A stretch of 64,000 nt of DNA from Xenorhabdus griffiniae (GTDB taxonomy: Bacteria; Pseudomonadota; Gammaproteobacteria; Enterobacterales; Enterobacteriaceae): contig NZ_CP147737.1 of assembly GCF_037265215.1 (NCBI RefSeq), forward strand, positions 2,326,001-2,390,000. Direction: 5' to 3'. Shown in pieces: positions 46,629 to 57,646 of the stretch; the stretch's first letter is position 1, and the number at the start of each line of letters is the position of its first letter. The notes below the pieces were generated by a model that was given only the letters and a program-made list of their open reading frames with translations, was not told where the DNA came from and did no database searches. The position numbers were made by a program, and so were the translations under genes.

Positions 46629-47468
46629 ATGGATACAGAAAAAAACAAAGAATTCCAACATTACCTAAGCCATATACAACAAGCTGATCAGTTTTTTTCG
46701 GCTGGCATTAGAGAAAAGTTTTCCTTTTCAGATTATCAGCTTAGTGACACAGACGGCCTTGTCCAATTTATTATTACTGCAAATATTGTCGACAAAGCCA
46801 GTGTCATACAGAAAATGAATGAAATCAAAAAAATACAGATCGCCCTTTCTTCAATAGCCGCTGATCACATCGCCAAATATACCCATGTCCACGGCACAGA
46901 ATATAAGACTGACATTCAATTTTGGGAAGAAATTATGGCGAAACTGCCATTGATGAGTATCATGAATGTCGAAAGTCAAACCTATCAGCATGAAATGAAA
47001 GGAGTTTCCATTGCAACAAATTTACTCCAACTCATCATGGATATTATTTTAAATGCAAACTCTCCAAGCCTGAAAAGCTTTTCCGATTTTTTGCAAAAAC
47101 AAGGTGATGCTATAAGGCTAGGCTTAAAAAGGAATGGAGATCATTATTCCACTCTCACATTAGCCAGTGTTATTGAAGCAATTGGCGTTGAAGATCGTGT
47201 CATGTATGTCCCTAAAATAAAACTCTATAAAATAGATTTTGACAGAACTAACTCAGAAGTGACATCAAACTGCGCTTCTCACGAGAATATCAATGTTGAA
47301 TTCACTTACTCTTCTTGTATTTCTTTATTTAATTATCAAGCGTTAGAAAATCACGAAGTTAAAATAGCTTTCGATAATTTCATTCTTAAAAATCAAAAAT
47401 CTTCAATTGAAAATTCTGACAATTTTTTTAGTGGTGAATTTAAGACGGTGCTCCCAAAAGAGACATAA
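46629..47468 (+). CDS. Unrecognised protein, 279 aa
   Basis: I do not recognise this protein. From the ATG at 46629 (GGAGG 8 nt upstream) it has no signal peptide or membrane segment apart from a moderately hydrophobic helix near 125-142 (VSIATNLLQLIMDIIL). Predicted mixed alpha/beta; two Cys, C215 and C230, in the C-terminal third. Size and a lone lipidation-candidate Cys region recall the Erwinia virulence factor Evf, but I cannot confirm that by eye. It lies between acnA and cysB, where E. coli has only tiny genes, directly downstream of repeat copy D. Confidence 0.65.
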   Translation: MDTEKNKEFQHYLSHIQQADQFFSAGIREKFSFSDYQLSDTDGLVQFIITANIVDKASVIQKMNEIKKIQIALSSIAADHIAKYTHVHGTEYKTDIQFWEEIMAKLPLMSIMNVESQTYQHEMKGVSIATNLLQLIMDIILNANSPSLKSFSDFLQKQGDAIRLGLKRNGDHYSTLTLASVIEAIGVEDRVMYVPKIKLYKIDFDRTNSEVTSNCASHENINVEFTYSSCISLFNYQALENHEVKIAFDNFILKNQKSSIENSDNFFSGEFKTVLPKET

Positions 47469-47473
47469 AATAA

Positions 47474-47515
47474 AAGATCAACCACCTGCCTGCTGTTTGG
47501 CGGTGGTTTAATCTT
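47474..47515. terminator. Bidirectional terminator between the 279-aa gene and cysB
   Basis: AAGAT-AACCACC-GCC / GGC-GGTGGTT-ATCTT, an interrupted stem of about 15 pairs around TGCTGTTT. Confidence 0.85.
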
Positions 47516-47573
47516 CTTGACACTAGCTATATCTACCTTCTTTATATCTATTTTGCTGATATTAAATATCTTT

Positions 47574-48611
<1,038 letters not shown>

Positions 48612-48770
48612 CTAATGGTTACTCACTTATAACTATATAGAATATATATTTGTGAGAATATAACCACTATAACACCTGCTATATATTTATATAACAAATA
48701 ATTAAGTCGAGTAACTACTATCAAGCACCTGTTGCAGATATATTGTGTTTTAATTTTGTTGAAATACAAA

Positions 48771-48797
48771 AAAAGCCAGTCCATAGAACTGGCTTTT
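48771..48797. terminator. Terminator downstream of topA
   Basis: Stem AAAAGCCAG / CTGGCTTTT with a 9-nt loop, in the gap between topA and cysB. The rest of the gap (48549-48909) shows no gene. Confidence 0.88.
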
Positions 48798-48909
48798 TAG
48801 AAAGAAAAGTTACGTTTCCCACAAAAAAAGAAATATCTCTCTAAATATATTTATATGAATTATACCCTATAAATGGGGATATAATGCACAAATTTATCTT
48901 AAAGATCGT

Positions 48910-51507
48910 TCACTTTTCTTTCACAACCCAAGCCCCTTCAACAAAAAATGCGGTCCATCCGGTCGTCTTGCCATTTTTCTCTGACGAAACGTATTGCTGT
49001 TTAGTCTTACGGCTAAAACGAACAACCGTTTTATTCCCTTCAGGATCAGCAACAGGCGCTTGTGCTAAATAACGCAATTTTTCCGGTAAGCGATCTTTGA
49101 ACCGGACAAGCTCTTCAACCAATGGCGCCCGCGTTTCGCGAGATTTAGGGAAAGTGTTCGCTGCTAAAAATACCCCTGCCGCACCATCACGCAAAACAAA
49201 GTAAGCATCTGATTTTTCACACGCCAATTCCGGTAACGGAATCGGATCTTCTTTTGGTGGCGCCACTTCCCCATTGCGTAAAATCTTACGGGTATTTTTA
49301 CATCCTTCGTTTGTACAACCCATATACTTACCAAAACGCCCCATTTTCAGGTGCATTTCTGAACCGCACTTATCACACGCAACTATCGGACCATCATAAC
49401 CCTTAATGCGGAATTCACCTTCTTCAACTTCATAACCATCACACTCAGGGTTATTACCGCATACGTGCAATTTACGCTGGTTATCAATCAAATAACTGTC
49501 CATCGCTGTACCACACTTTTTGCAGCGACAACGAGCGCGCAATGCATTGGTTTCAGCATCATCCCCTTCCAGGATATTTAGGATTTCATTTTCCGGTATC
49601 AGGTTAATCGTCTGCTTGCATCGCTCTTTAGGTGACAATGCGTAACCAGAGCAGCCAAGAAATACCCCTGTTGTCGCAGTACGAATTCCCATTGGCCGGC
49701 TACAGGTCGGACACTCAATCGAGGTAATGACCATCGGGTTCGGACGCATTCCGCCTTCATCTGGTTCTTTATTGGCAACATCAAGCTGTTTACTGAAATT
49801 GGAGAAAAATTCGTCCAAAACGCCTTTCCAATTGGCTTCATTGTTGGCTACATGATCGAGCTGATCTTCCATTCTTGCCGTAAAATCGTAGTTCATCAAT
49901 TCGTTGAAATTTTCTTCCAAACGATCATTAACGATTTCACCCATCTTCTCTGCATAGAATCGCCGATTTTCAACGCGAACATATCCTCGCTCTTGAATGG
50001 TTGAGATAATTGATGCATAAGTCGATGGACGACCAATTCCGCGTTTTTCCAGCTCCTTGACCAAGGATGCTTCACTGAAACGTGCTGGTGGTTTTGTAAA
50101 GTGCTGGCTTGGTATTAGCTGTTGCAAATCAAGCTCTGTGCCCACTTCCATGATCGGCAACGTATGATCTTCATCTCCTTTACGCAAAGCCGGCATGACT
50201 TTTGTCCAACCATCAAAACGCAGAGTACGGCCTTTAGCACGTAACTCAAAATCACCAGCCTGAACGGTCAGTGTCGTGGAATCATATTTCGCAGGTGTCA
50301 TCTGACAAGCAATGAATTGACGCCAGATCAGCTGATACAATTTTTGTGCATCAGTTTCCATATCTTTCAATTCTTCTGCCATGACATTAACATCAGAAGG
50401 CCGAATCGCCTCATGAGCTTCCTGAGAGTTTTCCTTGCTGCTGTAAACATTGACACTTTTCGGCAAGTATTTATCACCAAAATGGTTGCTGATATAACCA
50501 CGAACCATTTCCAACGCGTCCTGACTCAAGTTAGTCGAATCGGTACGCATATAAGTGATATACCCAGCTTCATATAAGCGTTGTGCCATCATCATGGTTT
50601 TCTTAACCCCAAACCCAAGCCGCGTACTTGCCGCCTGTTGTAATGTTGAGGTAATGAATGGTGCACCTGGCTTACTCGATGTTGGACGATCTTCACGCTC
50701 AATCACTTTGTATCTTGCTTTTTCAAGCAGAGAAACTGCTGACTGCGTTTGTTGCGCATTGACGGGCTTAAATGGTTTTCCCTTCTCATGGGTAACTTCC
50801 ATATGGAGAGGGATATCGCCCTTAGCCATTAAATCCGCGTGCAGTTGCCAATATTCTTCCGGCACAAATGCCTTAATTTCACGCTCCCGCTCAACCACAA
50901 GCCGAACTGCGACAGATTGCACCCGCCCAGCGGATAACCCTCTGGCAACTTTTTTCCACAGTAGCGGTGAAACCATGTAGCCTACAACGCGATCCATAAA
51001 ACGACGCGCTTGCTGGGCATTCACACGGTCAAGATTCAATTCACCAGAATTATCAAAAGCCTGTGTGATTGCATTTTTGGTAATTTCATTGAATACAACC
51101 CGACTGAAACGGGATTCATCTCCACCAATCACTTCCCGCAGGTGCCATGCAATAGCCTCTCCCTCACGGTCAAGGTCCGTTGCAAGATAGATATGATCAG
51201 CTTTTTCAGCCAGCGTTTTCAGCTCTGAAACAACTTTTTCTTTACCTGGCAAAATTTGATAGTTCGCTTCCCAACCATGATAAGGATCGACGCCCATACG
51301 AATTATTAGCGCCGTTTTCTCATCTTTTTTTACTTTCTTTTTATTCTTATCGGTAGATGAGCTTGAACTCTTTTGACTCACTGTTCCACTCGTCGGCAAA
51401 TCACGGATATGACCTACACTGGATTTTACAACGTAGTCATTCCCCAGATATTTATTGATTGTTTTGGCTTTTGCCGGGGACTCCACTATAACAAGAGCTT
51501 TAGCCAT
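48910..51507 (-). CDS. topA: DNA topoisomerase I TopA
   Basis: An 865-residue type IA topoisomerase (same length as E. coli). N-terminal TOPRIM ([24 protein letters not shown]), the catalytic Tyr in [13 protein letters not shown], and three C-terminal tetra-Cys zinc ribbons ([27 protein letters not shown]) plus ribbon-like repeats. Relaxes negative supercoils. A lineage-typical insertion of charged Ser/Lys residues ([18 protein letters not shown]) follows residue 45. Confidence 0.97.
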   Translation of the reverse strand: MAKALVIVESPAKAKTINKYLGNDYVVKSSVGHIRDLPTSGTVSQKSSSSSTDKNKKKVKKDEKTALIIRMGVDPYHGWEANYQILPGKEKVVSELKTLAEKADHIYLATDLDREGEAIAWHLREVIGGDESRFSRVVFNEITKNAITQAFDNSGELNLDRVNAQQARRFMDRVVGYMVSPLLWKKVARGLSAGRVQSVAVRLVVEREREIKAFVPEEYWQLHADLMAKGDIPLHMEVTHEKGKPFKPVNAQQTQSAVSLLEKARYKVIEREDRPTSSKPGAPFITSTLQQAASTRLGFGVKKTMMMAQRLYEAGYITYMRTDSTNLSQDALEMVRGYISNHFGDKYLPKSVNVYSSKENSQEAHEAIRPSDVNVMAEELKDMETDAQKLYQLIWRQFIACQMTPAKYDSTTLTVQAGDFELRAKGRTLRFDGWTKVMPALRKGDEDHTLPIMEVGTELDLQQLIPSQHFTKPPARFSEASLVKELEKRGIGRPSTYASIISTIQERGYVRVENRRFYAEKMGEIVNDRLEENFNELMNYDFTARMEDQLDHVANNEANWKGVLDEFFSNFSKQLDVANKEPDEGGMRPNPMVITSIECPTCSRPMGIRTATTGVFLGCSGYALSPKERCKQTINLIPENEILNILEGDDAETNALRARCRCKKCGTAMDSYLIDNQRKLHVCGNNPECDGYEVEEGEFRIKGYDGPIVACDKCGSEMHLKMGRFGKYMGCTNEGCKNTRKILRNGEVAPPKEDPIPLPELACEKSDAYFVLRDGAAGVFLAANTFPKSRETRAPLVEELVRFKDRLPEKLRYLAQAPVADPEGNKTVVRFSRKTKQQYVSSEKNGKTTGWTAFFVEGAWVVKEK

Positions 51508-51814
51508 AGTTACCTTTACCTAATTATCTTCTTTTCAGATGGCGAAAATCACGGCGTTATGTTGCGATATATAAAATAAAACCTCTTTTTATATTGCGAT
51601 AGATTTGCAAGATATCAACTAATTTTTATCTTGTACTTTTACTTAAACGCAAAACCCGTTGAAATATTTAGGGTATTTTATATACCAACACAAACCATGC
51701 AATTGTATGTTTTAACAGTTGTAAACAAAATCTTCCATCTGCATGACGAAAAGCCCACACTCTACCTGATAAAAAACGATGCGCAACAACTTATTTCTTG
51801 CAGGAGCACAATAA
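51508..51814. other. Intergenic region between topA and the yciN-like gene
   Basis: About 300 AT-rich nt between divergent genes; must hold the multiple topA promoters. No gene or clear operator seen. Confidence 0.5.
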
Positions 51815-52009
51815 ATGAAAACTGAAACCATCCCCATTAAGCGAGAACAGTTACTAAAAAAAGTAAATAAAATCATTAAGACATACGAAGATTTGATACA
51901 AGGCATGTACGCAGAGAGGCAGAACAAAGAAGTGGAGTATTCCCCCTGGTTGATGAATAAATATGCGGGCAATAAAGGATATATAAGTCACCTTTATTTA
52001 CCCGCATAA
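51815..52009 (+). CDS. yciN: YciN-like protein with shortened, diverged C-terminus
   Basis: A 64-residue protein. The first 30 residues (ETIPIKREQLLKKVNKIIK then TYEDLIQGM) match the DUF2498/YciN N-terminus well, and the position between topA and sohB is that of E. coli yciN. The family protein is about 83 residues; here the C-terminal half (VEYSPWLMNKYAGNKG...) does not resemble it. Either a naturally divergent short form or a decayed gene. GGAG lies 10 nt before the ATG. Confidence 0.65.
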   Translation: MKTETIPIKREQLLKKVNKIIKTYEDLIQGMYAERQNKEVEYSPWLMNKYAGNKGYISHLYLPA

Positions 52010-52040
52010 TCTGTAATAGTTTTGGGTAACGATTTTGCCG

Positions 52041-53087
52041 TTACAACAAAGGTTTTTCTCCCCTTTGCCACCAACGCATAAACAATTTGTCAACGTTCTC
52101 CATCGCGCTGCCCATAAAGCGATCTATGGCACGTTTGCGGCGATAATAATTGACGCCGATGACTTCACAATGTTCAATTTTTTCAATCAGAAAATCATCA
52201 CTAACACCCACATCATCAATCAATCCATTTTCTTTTGCCTGTGTACCGTACCAATACTCCCCTGTGGCTACATTTTCCACATCCAAAGATGGACGATATT
52301 GGTGAATAAATGATTTGAATAACTTATGCGTTTCGTTCAAATCTTCCTGAAATTTCTTGCGGCCCTGTTCAGTATTTTCTCCCAGAACGGTCAAGGTACG
52401 TTTATATTCACCAGCAGTATGCAATTCAACATCAATATCGTTTTTCTTCAAAAACCTATGAATATTGGGTAATTGCGCCACAACGCCAATAGAACCGATA
52501 ATGGCAAACGGTGCTGCAATAATGCGATCAGCTACACAAGCCATCATATATCCACCACTTGCAGCGACTTTATCCACGGCAATTGTCAGGCGTATCCCTT
52601 TCTGTCGCAAACGAACCAATTGGGATGCTGCCAGTCCATATCCATGAACCACACCACCAGGACTTTCCAGTCGCAGCAAAACTTCATCTTTTTTGTCAGC
52701 CACAGCCAGTATTGCACTGATTTCTTCGCGGAGTGACTCCACCTCACGGGCATCCATACTGCCTTTAAAGTCCAAAACATAAAGACTTGGCTTCTGTATG
52801 CCTTTATGACCTGTTTTGGCTGCCGCTTTTTTCTGCTTAGCATCACTTTTCTGCTGTTTTTTTAATTCTTTTTGCCAAATTTTTTGTTCTGCTTCACTCA
52901 TTCGCGCCTGCTGCATCTGACGCTGTCTTTCCTTATATGACTCACCAAGATTGGTCAGCTTTAATTCCCCTTTGTGCATTGCCTTACGTACACCTAATCC
53001 GATACAAACGATCGTCAGAACAGCGATTGCCAAGACCACCGTGAGCACTTTGGCTAAGAACAATCCGTATAGAGACAAATATTCCAC
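52041..53087 (-). CDS. sohB: Inner-membrane S49-family peptidase SohB
   Basis: A 348-residue protein (E. coli 349) with an N-terminal membrane anchor, a charged Lys/Gln-rich coil (about 45-95) and a ClpP-fold S49 domain. The nucleophile Ser is in AASGGYMMACVADRI and the general-base Lys further on in the GEYKRTLTVLGENTEQGRKK region. Related to SppA; role is membrane protein quality control, suppressor of htrA loss in E. coli. Confidence 0.95.
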   Translation of the reverse strand: MEYLSLYGLFLAKVLTVVLAIAVLTIVCIGLGVRKAMHKGELKLTNLGESYKERQRQMQQARMSEAEQKIWQKELKKQQKSDAKQKKAAAKTGHKGIQKPSLYVLDFKGSMDAREVESLREEISAILAVADKKDEVLLRLESPGGVVHGYGLAASQLVRLRQKGIRLTIAVDKVAASGGYMMACVADRIIAAPFAIIGSIGVVAQLPNIHRFLKKNDIDVELHTAGEYKRTLTVLGENTEQGRKKFQEDLNETHKLFKSFIHQYRPSLDVENVATGEYWYGTQAKENGLIDDVGVSDDFLIEKIEHCEVIGVNYYRRKRAIDRFMGSAMENVDKLFMRWWQRGEKPLL

Positions 53088-53327
53088 AGATCCACCTTTA
53101 TTGATTTATAACAAACAATATATTTGTTTCATTCTAACCAAAAATCGAACGCCTTGCCCTAACAGTTTACTTAACCCTATCTCAATTGAAGTTACACTTT
53201 TTTACCCATTTTTCACTCATGCAGGCAAATTTGACGGAAACCTTAAGTTTTGTTCTGATGATAACCTGTATATGCCAATCTGAAATGGCAAATCATAGAT
53301 TCACAAGCAATATAGGAAGATTGTTCG

Positions 53328-54092
53328 ATGTTTGATTACCAACCCAATAGTCATTTGCTACAACAAAAAATTATTCTCGTCACTGGTGCTGGCGATGGCA
53401 TTGGACGCGAAGCCGCACTGACCTATGCCCGCCACGGTGCACAGGTTATTTTACTGGGACGTACTACTGCGAAACTGGAAGCAGTCAGGCAGCAAATTAC
53501 AAACGAGGGCGGTTTACCTGCTGACATTTATACGATGGACCTGCTGACAGTGACCGCCGAGGAATGCCAAACTTTCGCCCATGACCTGGCACAGCGCTAT
53601 TCACGTTTGGATGGCGTCTTGCATAATGCTGGTCTTCTTGGCGCCGTCTCCCCTATCGTAGAACAACCTGTTCAACTCTGGCATAACGTAATGCAAGTGA
53701 ATGTCAATGCCACTTTTATGCTGACTCAGGCATTGATCCCCCTGCTATTAAAATCCACCAGCGCTTCTTTGGTGTTCACCAGCTCCAGTGTCGGCCGTCA
53801 AGGTAGAAGTGGTTGGGGAGCATATGCTGTCTCCAAATTTGCTACAGAAGGTCTAATGCAAGTTTTGGCAGAAGAATATCGGGATACTTCCCTGCGTATC
53901 AACTGCATCAATCCCGGCGGGACACGTACCAACATGCGAGCAAGCGCTTTTCCTGATGAAAATTCCGCTAAGTTAAAAACACCCGCGGATATTATGCCCG
54001 TCTATCTTTATGTAATGGGAGATGATAGCCGAAATGATTCCGGCATCAGTTTTGATGCTCAACCCGGACGCAAAGCGGGGCCTGCCGAATAA
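53328..54092 (+). CDS. yciK: Short-chain dehydrogenase YciK
   Basis: A 254-residue SDR with TGAGDGIGREAA (20-31), HNAG, the catalytic Ser in FTSSSVG and YAVSK. Physiological substrate unknown. Overlaps btuR by 1 nt (TAATG), the same pair as in E. coli, which suggests co-translation. Confidence 0.94.
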   Translation: MFDYQPNSHLLQQKIILVTGAGDGIGREAALTYARHGAQVILLGRTTAKLEAVRQQITNEGGLPADIYTMDLLTVTAEECQTFAHDLAQRYSRLDGVLHNAGLLGAVSPIVEQPVQLWHNVMQVNVNATFMLTQALIPLLLKSTSASLVFTSSSVGRQGRSGWGAYAVSKFATEGLMQVLAEEYRDTSLRINCINPGGTRTNMRASAFPDENSAKLKTPADIMPVYLYVMGDDSRNDSGISFDAQPGRKAGPAE

Positions 54093-54688
54093 TGACCAGA
54101 GATAACAGCCAGTACCAGAAAAGACAACAACGCCTGAAAGAAAAAATCGATGCCCGTATTGAAGCAGCACAACAAGAACGGGGAATTGTCATTGTGTTCA
54201 CTGGAAACGGTAAAGGAAAAACGACCGCTGCATTTGGCACAGTGATTCGTGCAATCGGGCATGGACAACGTGCTGGCGTTATCCAATTTATTAAAGGGAC
54301 ATGGGAAAGCGGTGAAAGAAACCTGCTGATACAGCAAGGTGTTGAATTTCATGTGATGGCCACAGGTTTCACATGGGAGACGCAAAATCGCGAATCAGAC
54401 ACAGCAGCCTGCCAAACAGCCTGGCAACAGGCTGTAGCAATGCTATCTGATCCTTCACTACACCTTGTCGTGCTGGATGAATTAACCTATATGGTCAGTT
54501 ATGGTTATTTAGAACTGACCGATGTTCTGGCCGCTCTCAAACAGCGCCCTGCTCATCAAAGTGTAATTATCACTGGCAGAGGATGCCATCGAGAATTATT
54601 GGAATATGCCGATACGATTACGGAAATGCGTCCGGCAAAACATGCTTTTAATGCCGGCATCAAGGCACAGAAAGGTATTGATTGGTAA
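54092..54688 (+). CDS. btuR: Corrinoid adenosyltransferase BtuR (CobO-type)
   Basis: A 198-residue P-loop enzyme with Walker A GNGKGKTTAA (about 37-46), VIQFIKG, and VVLDELTY as the Walker B-like region. Adds the 5'-deoxyadenosyl group from ATP to cob(I)alamin or cobinamide, making the active coenzyme for salvage or synthesis of B12. Confidence 0.96.
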   Translation: MTRDNSQYQKRQQRLKEKIDARIEAAQQERGIVIVFTGNGKGKTTAAFGTVIRAIGHGQRAGVIQFIKGTWESGERNLLIQQGVEFHVMATGFTWETQNRESDTAACQTAWQQAVAMLSDPSLHLVVLDELTYMVSYGYLELTDVLAALKQRPAHQSVIITGRGCHRELLEYADTITEMRPAKHAFNAGIKAQKGIDW

Positions 54689-54694
54689 ATGGAT

Positions 54695-54744
54695 CCGCTG
54701 TTTCAAATCGCCCAGATAAATGTTGATATGAGCTGAAACAGCGG
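54695..54744. terminator. Long-loop inverted repeat between btuR and rluB
   Basis: Eleven-base perfect arms CCGCTGTTTCA / TGAAACAGCGG separated by 28 nt, between convergent genes; probable terminator. Confidence 0.6.
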
Positions 54745-54754
54745 CTTAAGCGTA

Positions 54755-55678
54755 TTAACGACCTTTAGATGTCGTTTTCTTCCCTGCATTCTGACGAGAA
54801 CTGCTTGCAGGACGTTTTCCTGCCGGACGGGATGCAACCTGAGTATGTCGTCTTACTGCACGGCGGATCTGATTAGCCTTAACGCGGCGTTGATCACGCC
54901 CAACAGCAACTTTGGTCACACTCTCTTCATCCAAGTCAACCAACTGACGTAAATAGTTAGTCTGTTCTAACCCCAACTCAGTCCAGCCACCTCGCGGCAA
55001 CCCTTTCGGCAGATTAATATCGCCATAACGCACACGGATCAGGCGGCTGACTTGCACACCAACGGCTTCCCATAAGCGTCTGACTTCGCGATTACGGCCT
55101 TCTGTCAGAGTCACGTTGTACCATTGGTTGATCCCTTCTCCACCTTTAAACGCAATGGTCTTAAATGAAGCCGGGCCATCTTCCAGTTGTACACCTTGTG
55201 TCAATTGACGGAGTTTTGCGTTATCGACTTCACCGAACACACGGACTGCATATTCACGCTCAACTTCGCGGCTTGGGTGCATTAAACGGTTAGCCAATTC
55301 CCCATCGGTAGTAAACAACAACAACCCGCTGGTATTGATATCCAAACGCCCTACCGCAATCCAGCGTGCGCCTTGCATTTTTGGCAGACGATCAAATACA
55401 GTCGGACGGCCTTCAGGATCATGGCGGGTACACAATTCACCTTCCGGTTTGTAATAAGCCAAAACCCGGCAAACTGTTTTCTGTGGCTCTTTGATATTTA
55501 AGATCCGTCCATCCAGACGAATTTTTATTGCGGGATTAACTTCGATTCGATCACCCAACGTTGCGATCTTACCATCAACGCTAATGCGCCCTTGTTGGAT
55601 ATACCCTTCGATTTCGCGACGGGAACCATGACCAGAACGCGCGAGAACTTTTTGTAACTTTTCTGTTTTATCGCTCAT
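54755..55678 (-). CDS. rluB: 23S rRNA pseudouridine(2605) synthase RluB
   Basis: A 307-residue enzyme: N-terminal S4 RNA-binding domain ([20 protein letters not shown]), RsuA-type catalytic domain with the catalytic Asp in [14 protein letters not shown], and a basic disordered tail of about 45 residues ending KKTTSKGR. Modifies U2605 in helix 90 of 23S rRNA. Confidence 0.96.
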   Translation of the reverse strand: MSDKTEKLQKVLARSGHGSRREIEGYIQQGRISVDGKIATLGDRIEVNPAIKIRLDGRILNIKEPQKTVCRVLAYYKPEGELCTRHDPEGRPTVFDRLPKMQGARWIAVGRLDINTSGLLLFTTDGELANRLMHPSREVEREYAVRVFGEVDNAKLRQLTQGVQLEDGPASFKTIAFKGGEGINQWYNVTLTEGRNREVRRLWEAVGVQVSRLIRVRYGDINLPKGLPRGGWTELGLEQTNYLRQLVDLDEESVTKVAVGRDQRRVKANQIRRAVRRHTQVASRPAGKRPASSSRQNAGKKTTSKGR

Positions 55679-55759
55679 TGAGCAACCTCTATTGTCGCCT
55701 TCACAGGCGTCGTGATACTAAATAAAATTGAATTGTATACTTTAAGAAAATCGTACACT

Positions 55760-56380
55760 TTATAAAAAAGGTGTTACATCACCTTCGCCTTCACGAAGGA
55801 TTACGGGCGAATCCCCCGTCAAATCTACTACCGTCGTCGGTTGCTGCCCAAGATAACCACCGTGAATGATTAAATCAACTTGTTTACCCAAAGTATCTTT
55901 AATCTCTTCAGGATCAGATTCGGCAAAATCATTTCCGGGTAAAATCAAGCTACATGACATCAATGGTTCACACATCCCTTCCAGCAATGCCAACGCAATA
56001 GGATTAGAAGGAACACGTAAGCCAATCGTCTTACGCTTTTCGTTCATCAAGCGACGCGGTACTTCTTTTGTCGCCTGTAAAATAAACGTGTAATTACCAG
56101 GCGTATTATTTTTGATCAACCTGAATGCCTGATTATCTACATGGGCATAAGTGGCAATTTCAGACAAATCACGACACATCAAGGTAAAATTGTGGCGTCC
56201 TTCCAATTGGCGAATACGACATATACGCGTCATCGCATCCTTATTTTCCAGGCAGCACCCAATAGCATAACCTGAATCAGTAGGATAGATAACAACTCCG
56301 CCCTTTTTCAGTACATCAACACTTTGGTCAATAAGACGGGCTTGTGGATTGTCAGGGTGGATATAAAAAAACTGGCTCAT
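55760..56380 (-). CDS. yciO: YrdC/Sua5-domain protein YciO
   Basis: A 206-residue protein of the TsaC/YrdC/Sua5 fold (GGVVIYPTDSGYAIGC, with RQLEGRHNFTLMCR). TsaC makes threonylcarbamoyl-AMP for tRNA t6A; the E. coli paralogue YciO has weak or different activity. Its ATG overlaps the stop of the upstream rnm gene by 4 nt, so expression is coupled. Confidence 0.94.
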   Translation of the reverse strand: MSQFFYIHPDNPQARLIDQSVDVLKKGGVVIYPTDSGYAIGCCLENKDAMTRICRIRQLEGRHNFTLMCRDLSEIATYAHVDNQAFRLIKNNTPGNYTFILQATKEVPRRLMNEKRKTIGLRVPSNPIALALLEGMCEPLMSCSLILPGNDFAESDPEEIKDTLGKQVDLIIHGGYLGQQPTTVVDLTGDSPVILREGEGDVTPFL

Positions 56381-57270
56381 ACAATAACCTCTATACTTCT
56401 ATGCAGTCCAAGCCGTGACCAGTCGTGCCATATCGGTACAACATCACCGGGTAACCACAAATTGCGCCCAAGTTCTATCCATGAACAAGGTTGGTGAAAA
56501 TCCGATCCTAATGATACTTTCAACCCATAGTCTCTTGCCAGTTGACCAAGTTGCTGTCTTTCATTAGGGGCTTGCTGGCACTGTGCAACTTCCATTGCAT
56601 CACCACCATGTTGTTTAAACCAAACTATTAACCGTTTTAACCATTTCGTCGACAAATTATACCTGCCGGGATGGGCAATCACAGCCTGTCCCCCTGCCTG
56701 GTGAATGGTTTCAATAGCCTGCTCGATTGTACACCATTGCGGTGGAACATAACCGATTTTTCCCTTTACCAGATATTTTTTGAACACTTTCGGGATAGTC
56801 GGTACAACTCCCGTTTCTACCAAATAACGGGCAAAATGGCCGCGAGTGACTTGTCCACCATTGGCTAATCTGGATGCCCCTTCCCAGGCATCAGCAATGC
56901 CTGCTTTGGCTAATCGTTTTCCCATTTCAACACCACGCTGTTGCCTTAAATCAACCTGATGCGCTAAAAACTTCCTTAAGGAAATAGAGTGGATATCAAT
57001 ATCTAAGCCAACGATATGGATTTCCAGATTTTGCCATAATGTCGAAATTTCAACGCCGGATATCAAAGTTAATGGCAAATTATTTTGCTGAATATAGTTT
57101 AAAGCGGGCGGGATCCCCTCCGTCGTATCATGATCGGTGATTGCCAGTACATCAACCCCCATAGCAATGGCTCTGTCTACGAGCTGATCAGGTGATAAAA
57201 CGCCATCTGAAGCAGTCGTATGGCTATGCAGATCATAGCGTCTTGTCATTTCACTGGCGGCTTCAATCAT
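56377..57270 (-). CDS. rnm: PHP-domain 5'-3' exoribonuclease RNase AM (YciV)
   Basis: A 297-residue PHP phosphoesterase with the metal-binding YDLHSHTTASDG near residues 13-24, ITDHDT, IAHPGRY and SDFHQP. In E. coli YciV/Rnm trims 5' ends of 23S, 16S and 5S rRNA precursors and also hydrolyses 3',5'-bisphosphonucleotides. Divergent from the trp operon. Confidence 0.93.
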   Translation of the reverse strand: MIEAASEMTRRYDLHSHTTASDGVLSPDQLVDRAIAMGVDVLAITDHDTTEGIPPALNYIQQNNLPLTLISGVEISTLWQNLEIHIVGLDIDIHSISLRKFLAHQVDLRQQRGVEMGKRLAKAGIADAWEGASRLANGGQVTRGHFARYLVETGVVPTIPKVFKKYLVKGKIGYVPPQWCTIEQAIETIHQAGGQAVIAHPGRYNLSTKWLKRLIVWFKQHGGDAMEVAQCQQAPNERQQLGQLARDYGLKVSLGSDFHQPCSWIELGRNLWLPGDVVPIWHDWSRLGLHRSIEVIV

Positions 57271-57376
57271 TGTTTTTTAACCTGTTTTCGGATGGGAAGA
57301 AGGCACTATCGATTAAGTGATATGAAGCGCTATCAAGCGCAAAGCGGTTATGATAACACAAGAAGAAAAAAAATCA

Positions 57377-57410
57377 TTGACAAGCAAACCACGAACCAGT
57401 TTACTAGTAC
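57377..57410 (+). promoter_or_regulatory. trp operon promoter with overlapping TrpR operator
   Basis: -35 TTGACA (57377-57382), 17-nt spacer, -10 TTTACT (57400-57405). The operator CGAACCAGTTTACTAGTAC (57392-57410) covers the -10 and differs from the E. coli trp operator CGAACTAGTTAACTAGTAC at only two bases. TrpR bound to tryptophan would block RNA polymerase here. Confidence 0.93.
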
Positions 57411-57482
57411 ATGGGTTGACTAAGACACTCTTTACTAAAAAAACTTTTATCAAAAAACCATTGAATCAATGAGGCACTCGAA

Positions 57483-57563
57483 ATGAGCGTATTTATGCAA
57501 ACTAAGCAGTCAAAGCGTTGGTGGCACAACTTCCCAGTCAGGGCGGTTGGCTCACGCACGTAA
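57483..57563 (+). CDS. trpL: trp operon leader peptide TrpL
   Basis: A 26-residue open frame with tandem Trp codons at positions 13-14 (SKRWWHN), preceded by GAGG 8 nt upstream. Ribosome stalling at these codons under tryptophan shortage selects the antiterminator structure. Longer than the 14-residue E. coli leader; an internal ATG (codon 5) would give 22 residues. The leader stretch after the Trp codons (GGGCGG, 57541-57546) can pair with CCGCCC at 57593-57598, which is the left arm of the terminator, giving the antiterminator. Confidence 0.88.
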   Translation: MSVFMQTKQSKRWWHNFPVRAVGSRT

Positions 57564-57590
57564 GTTCAGAATAGATACGCAAGTGCCAAA

Positions 57591-57616
57591 ACCCGCCCTA
57601 AGAGGCGGGTTTTTTT
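57591..57616 (+). terminator. trp attenuator (rho-independent terminator)
   Basis: Stem ACCCGCC / GGCGGGT, 6-nt loop, followed by a run of seven T counting the last stem base. It lies 28 nt after the trpL stop codon and 31 nt before trpE. Confidence 0.93.
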
Positions 57617-57646
57617 ATAAATAAAGATTAGAAACGGGGTATGAAG

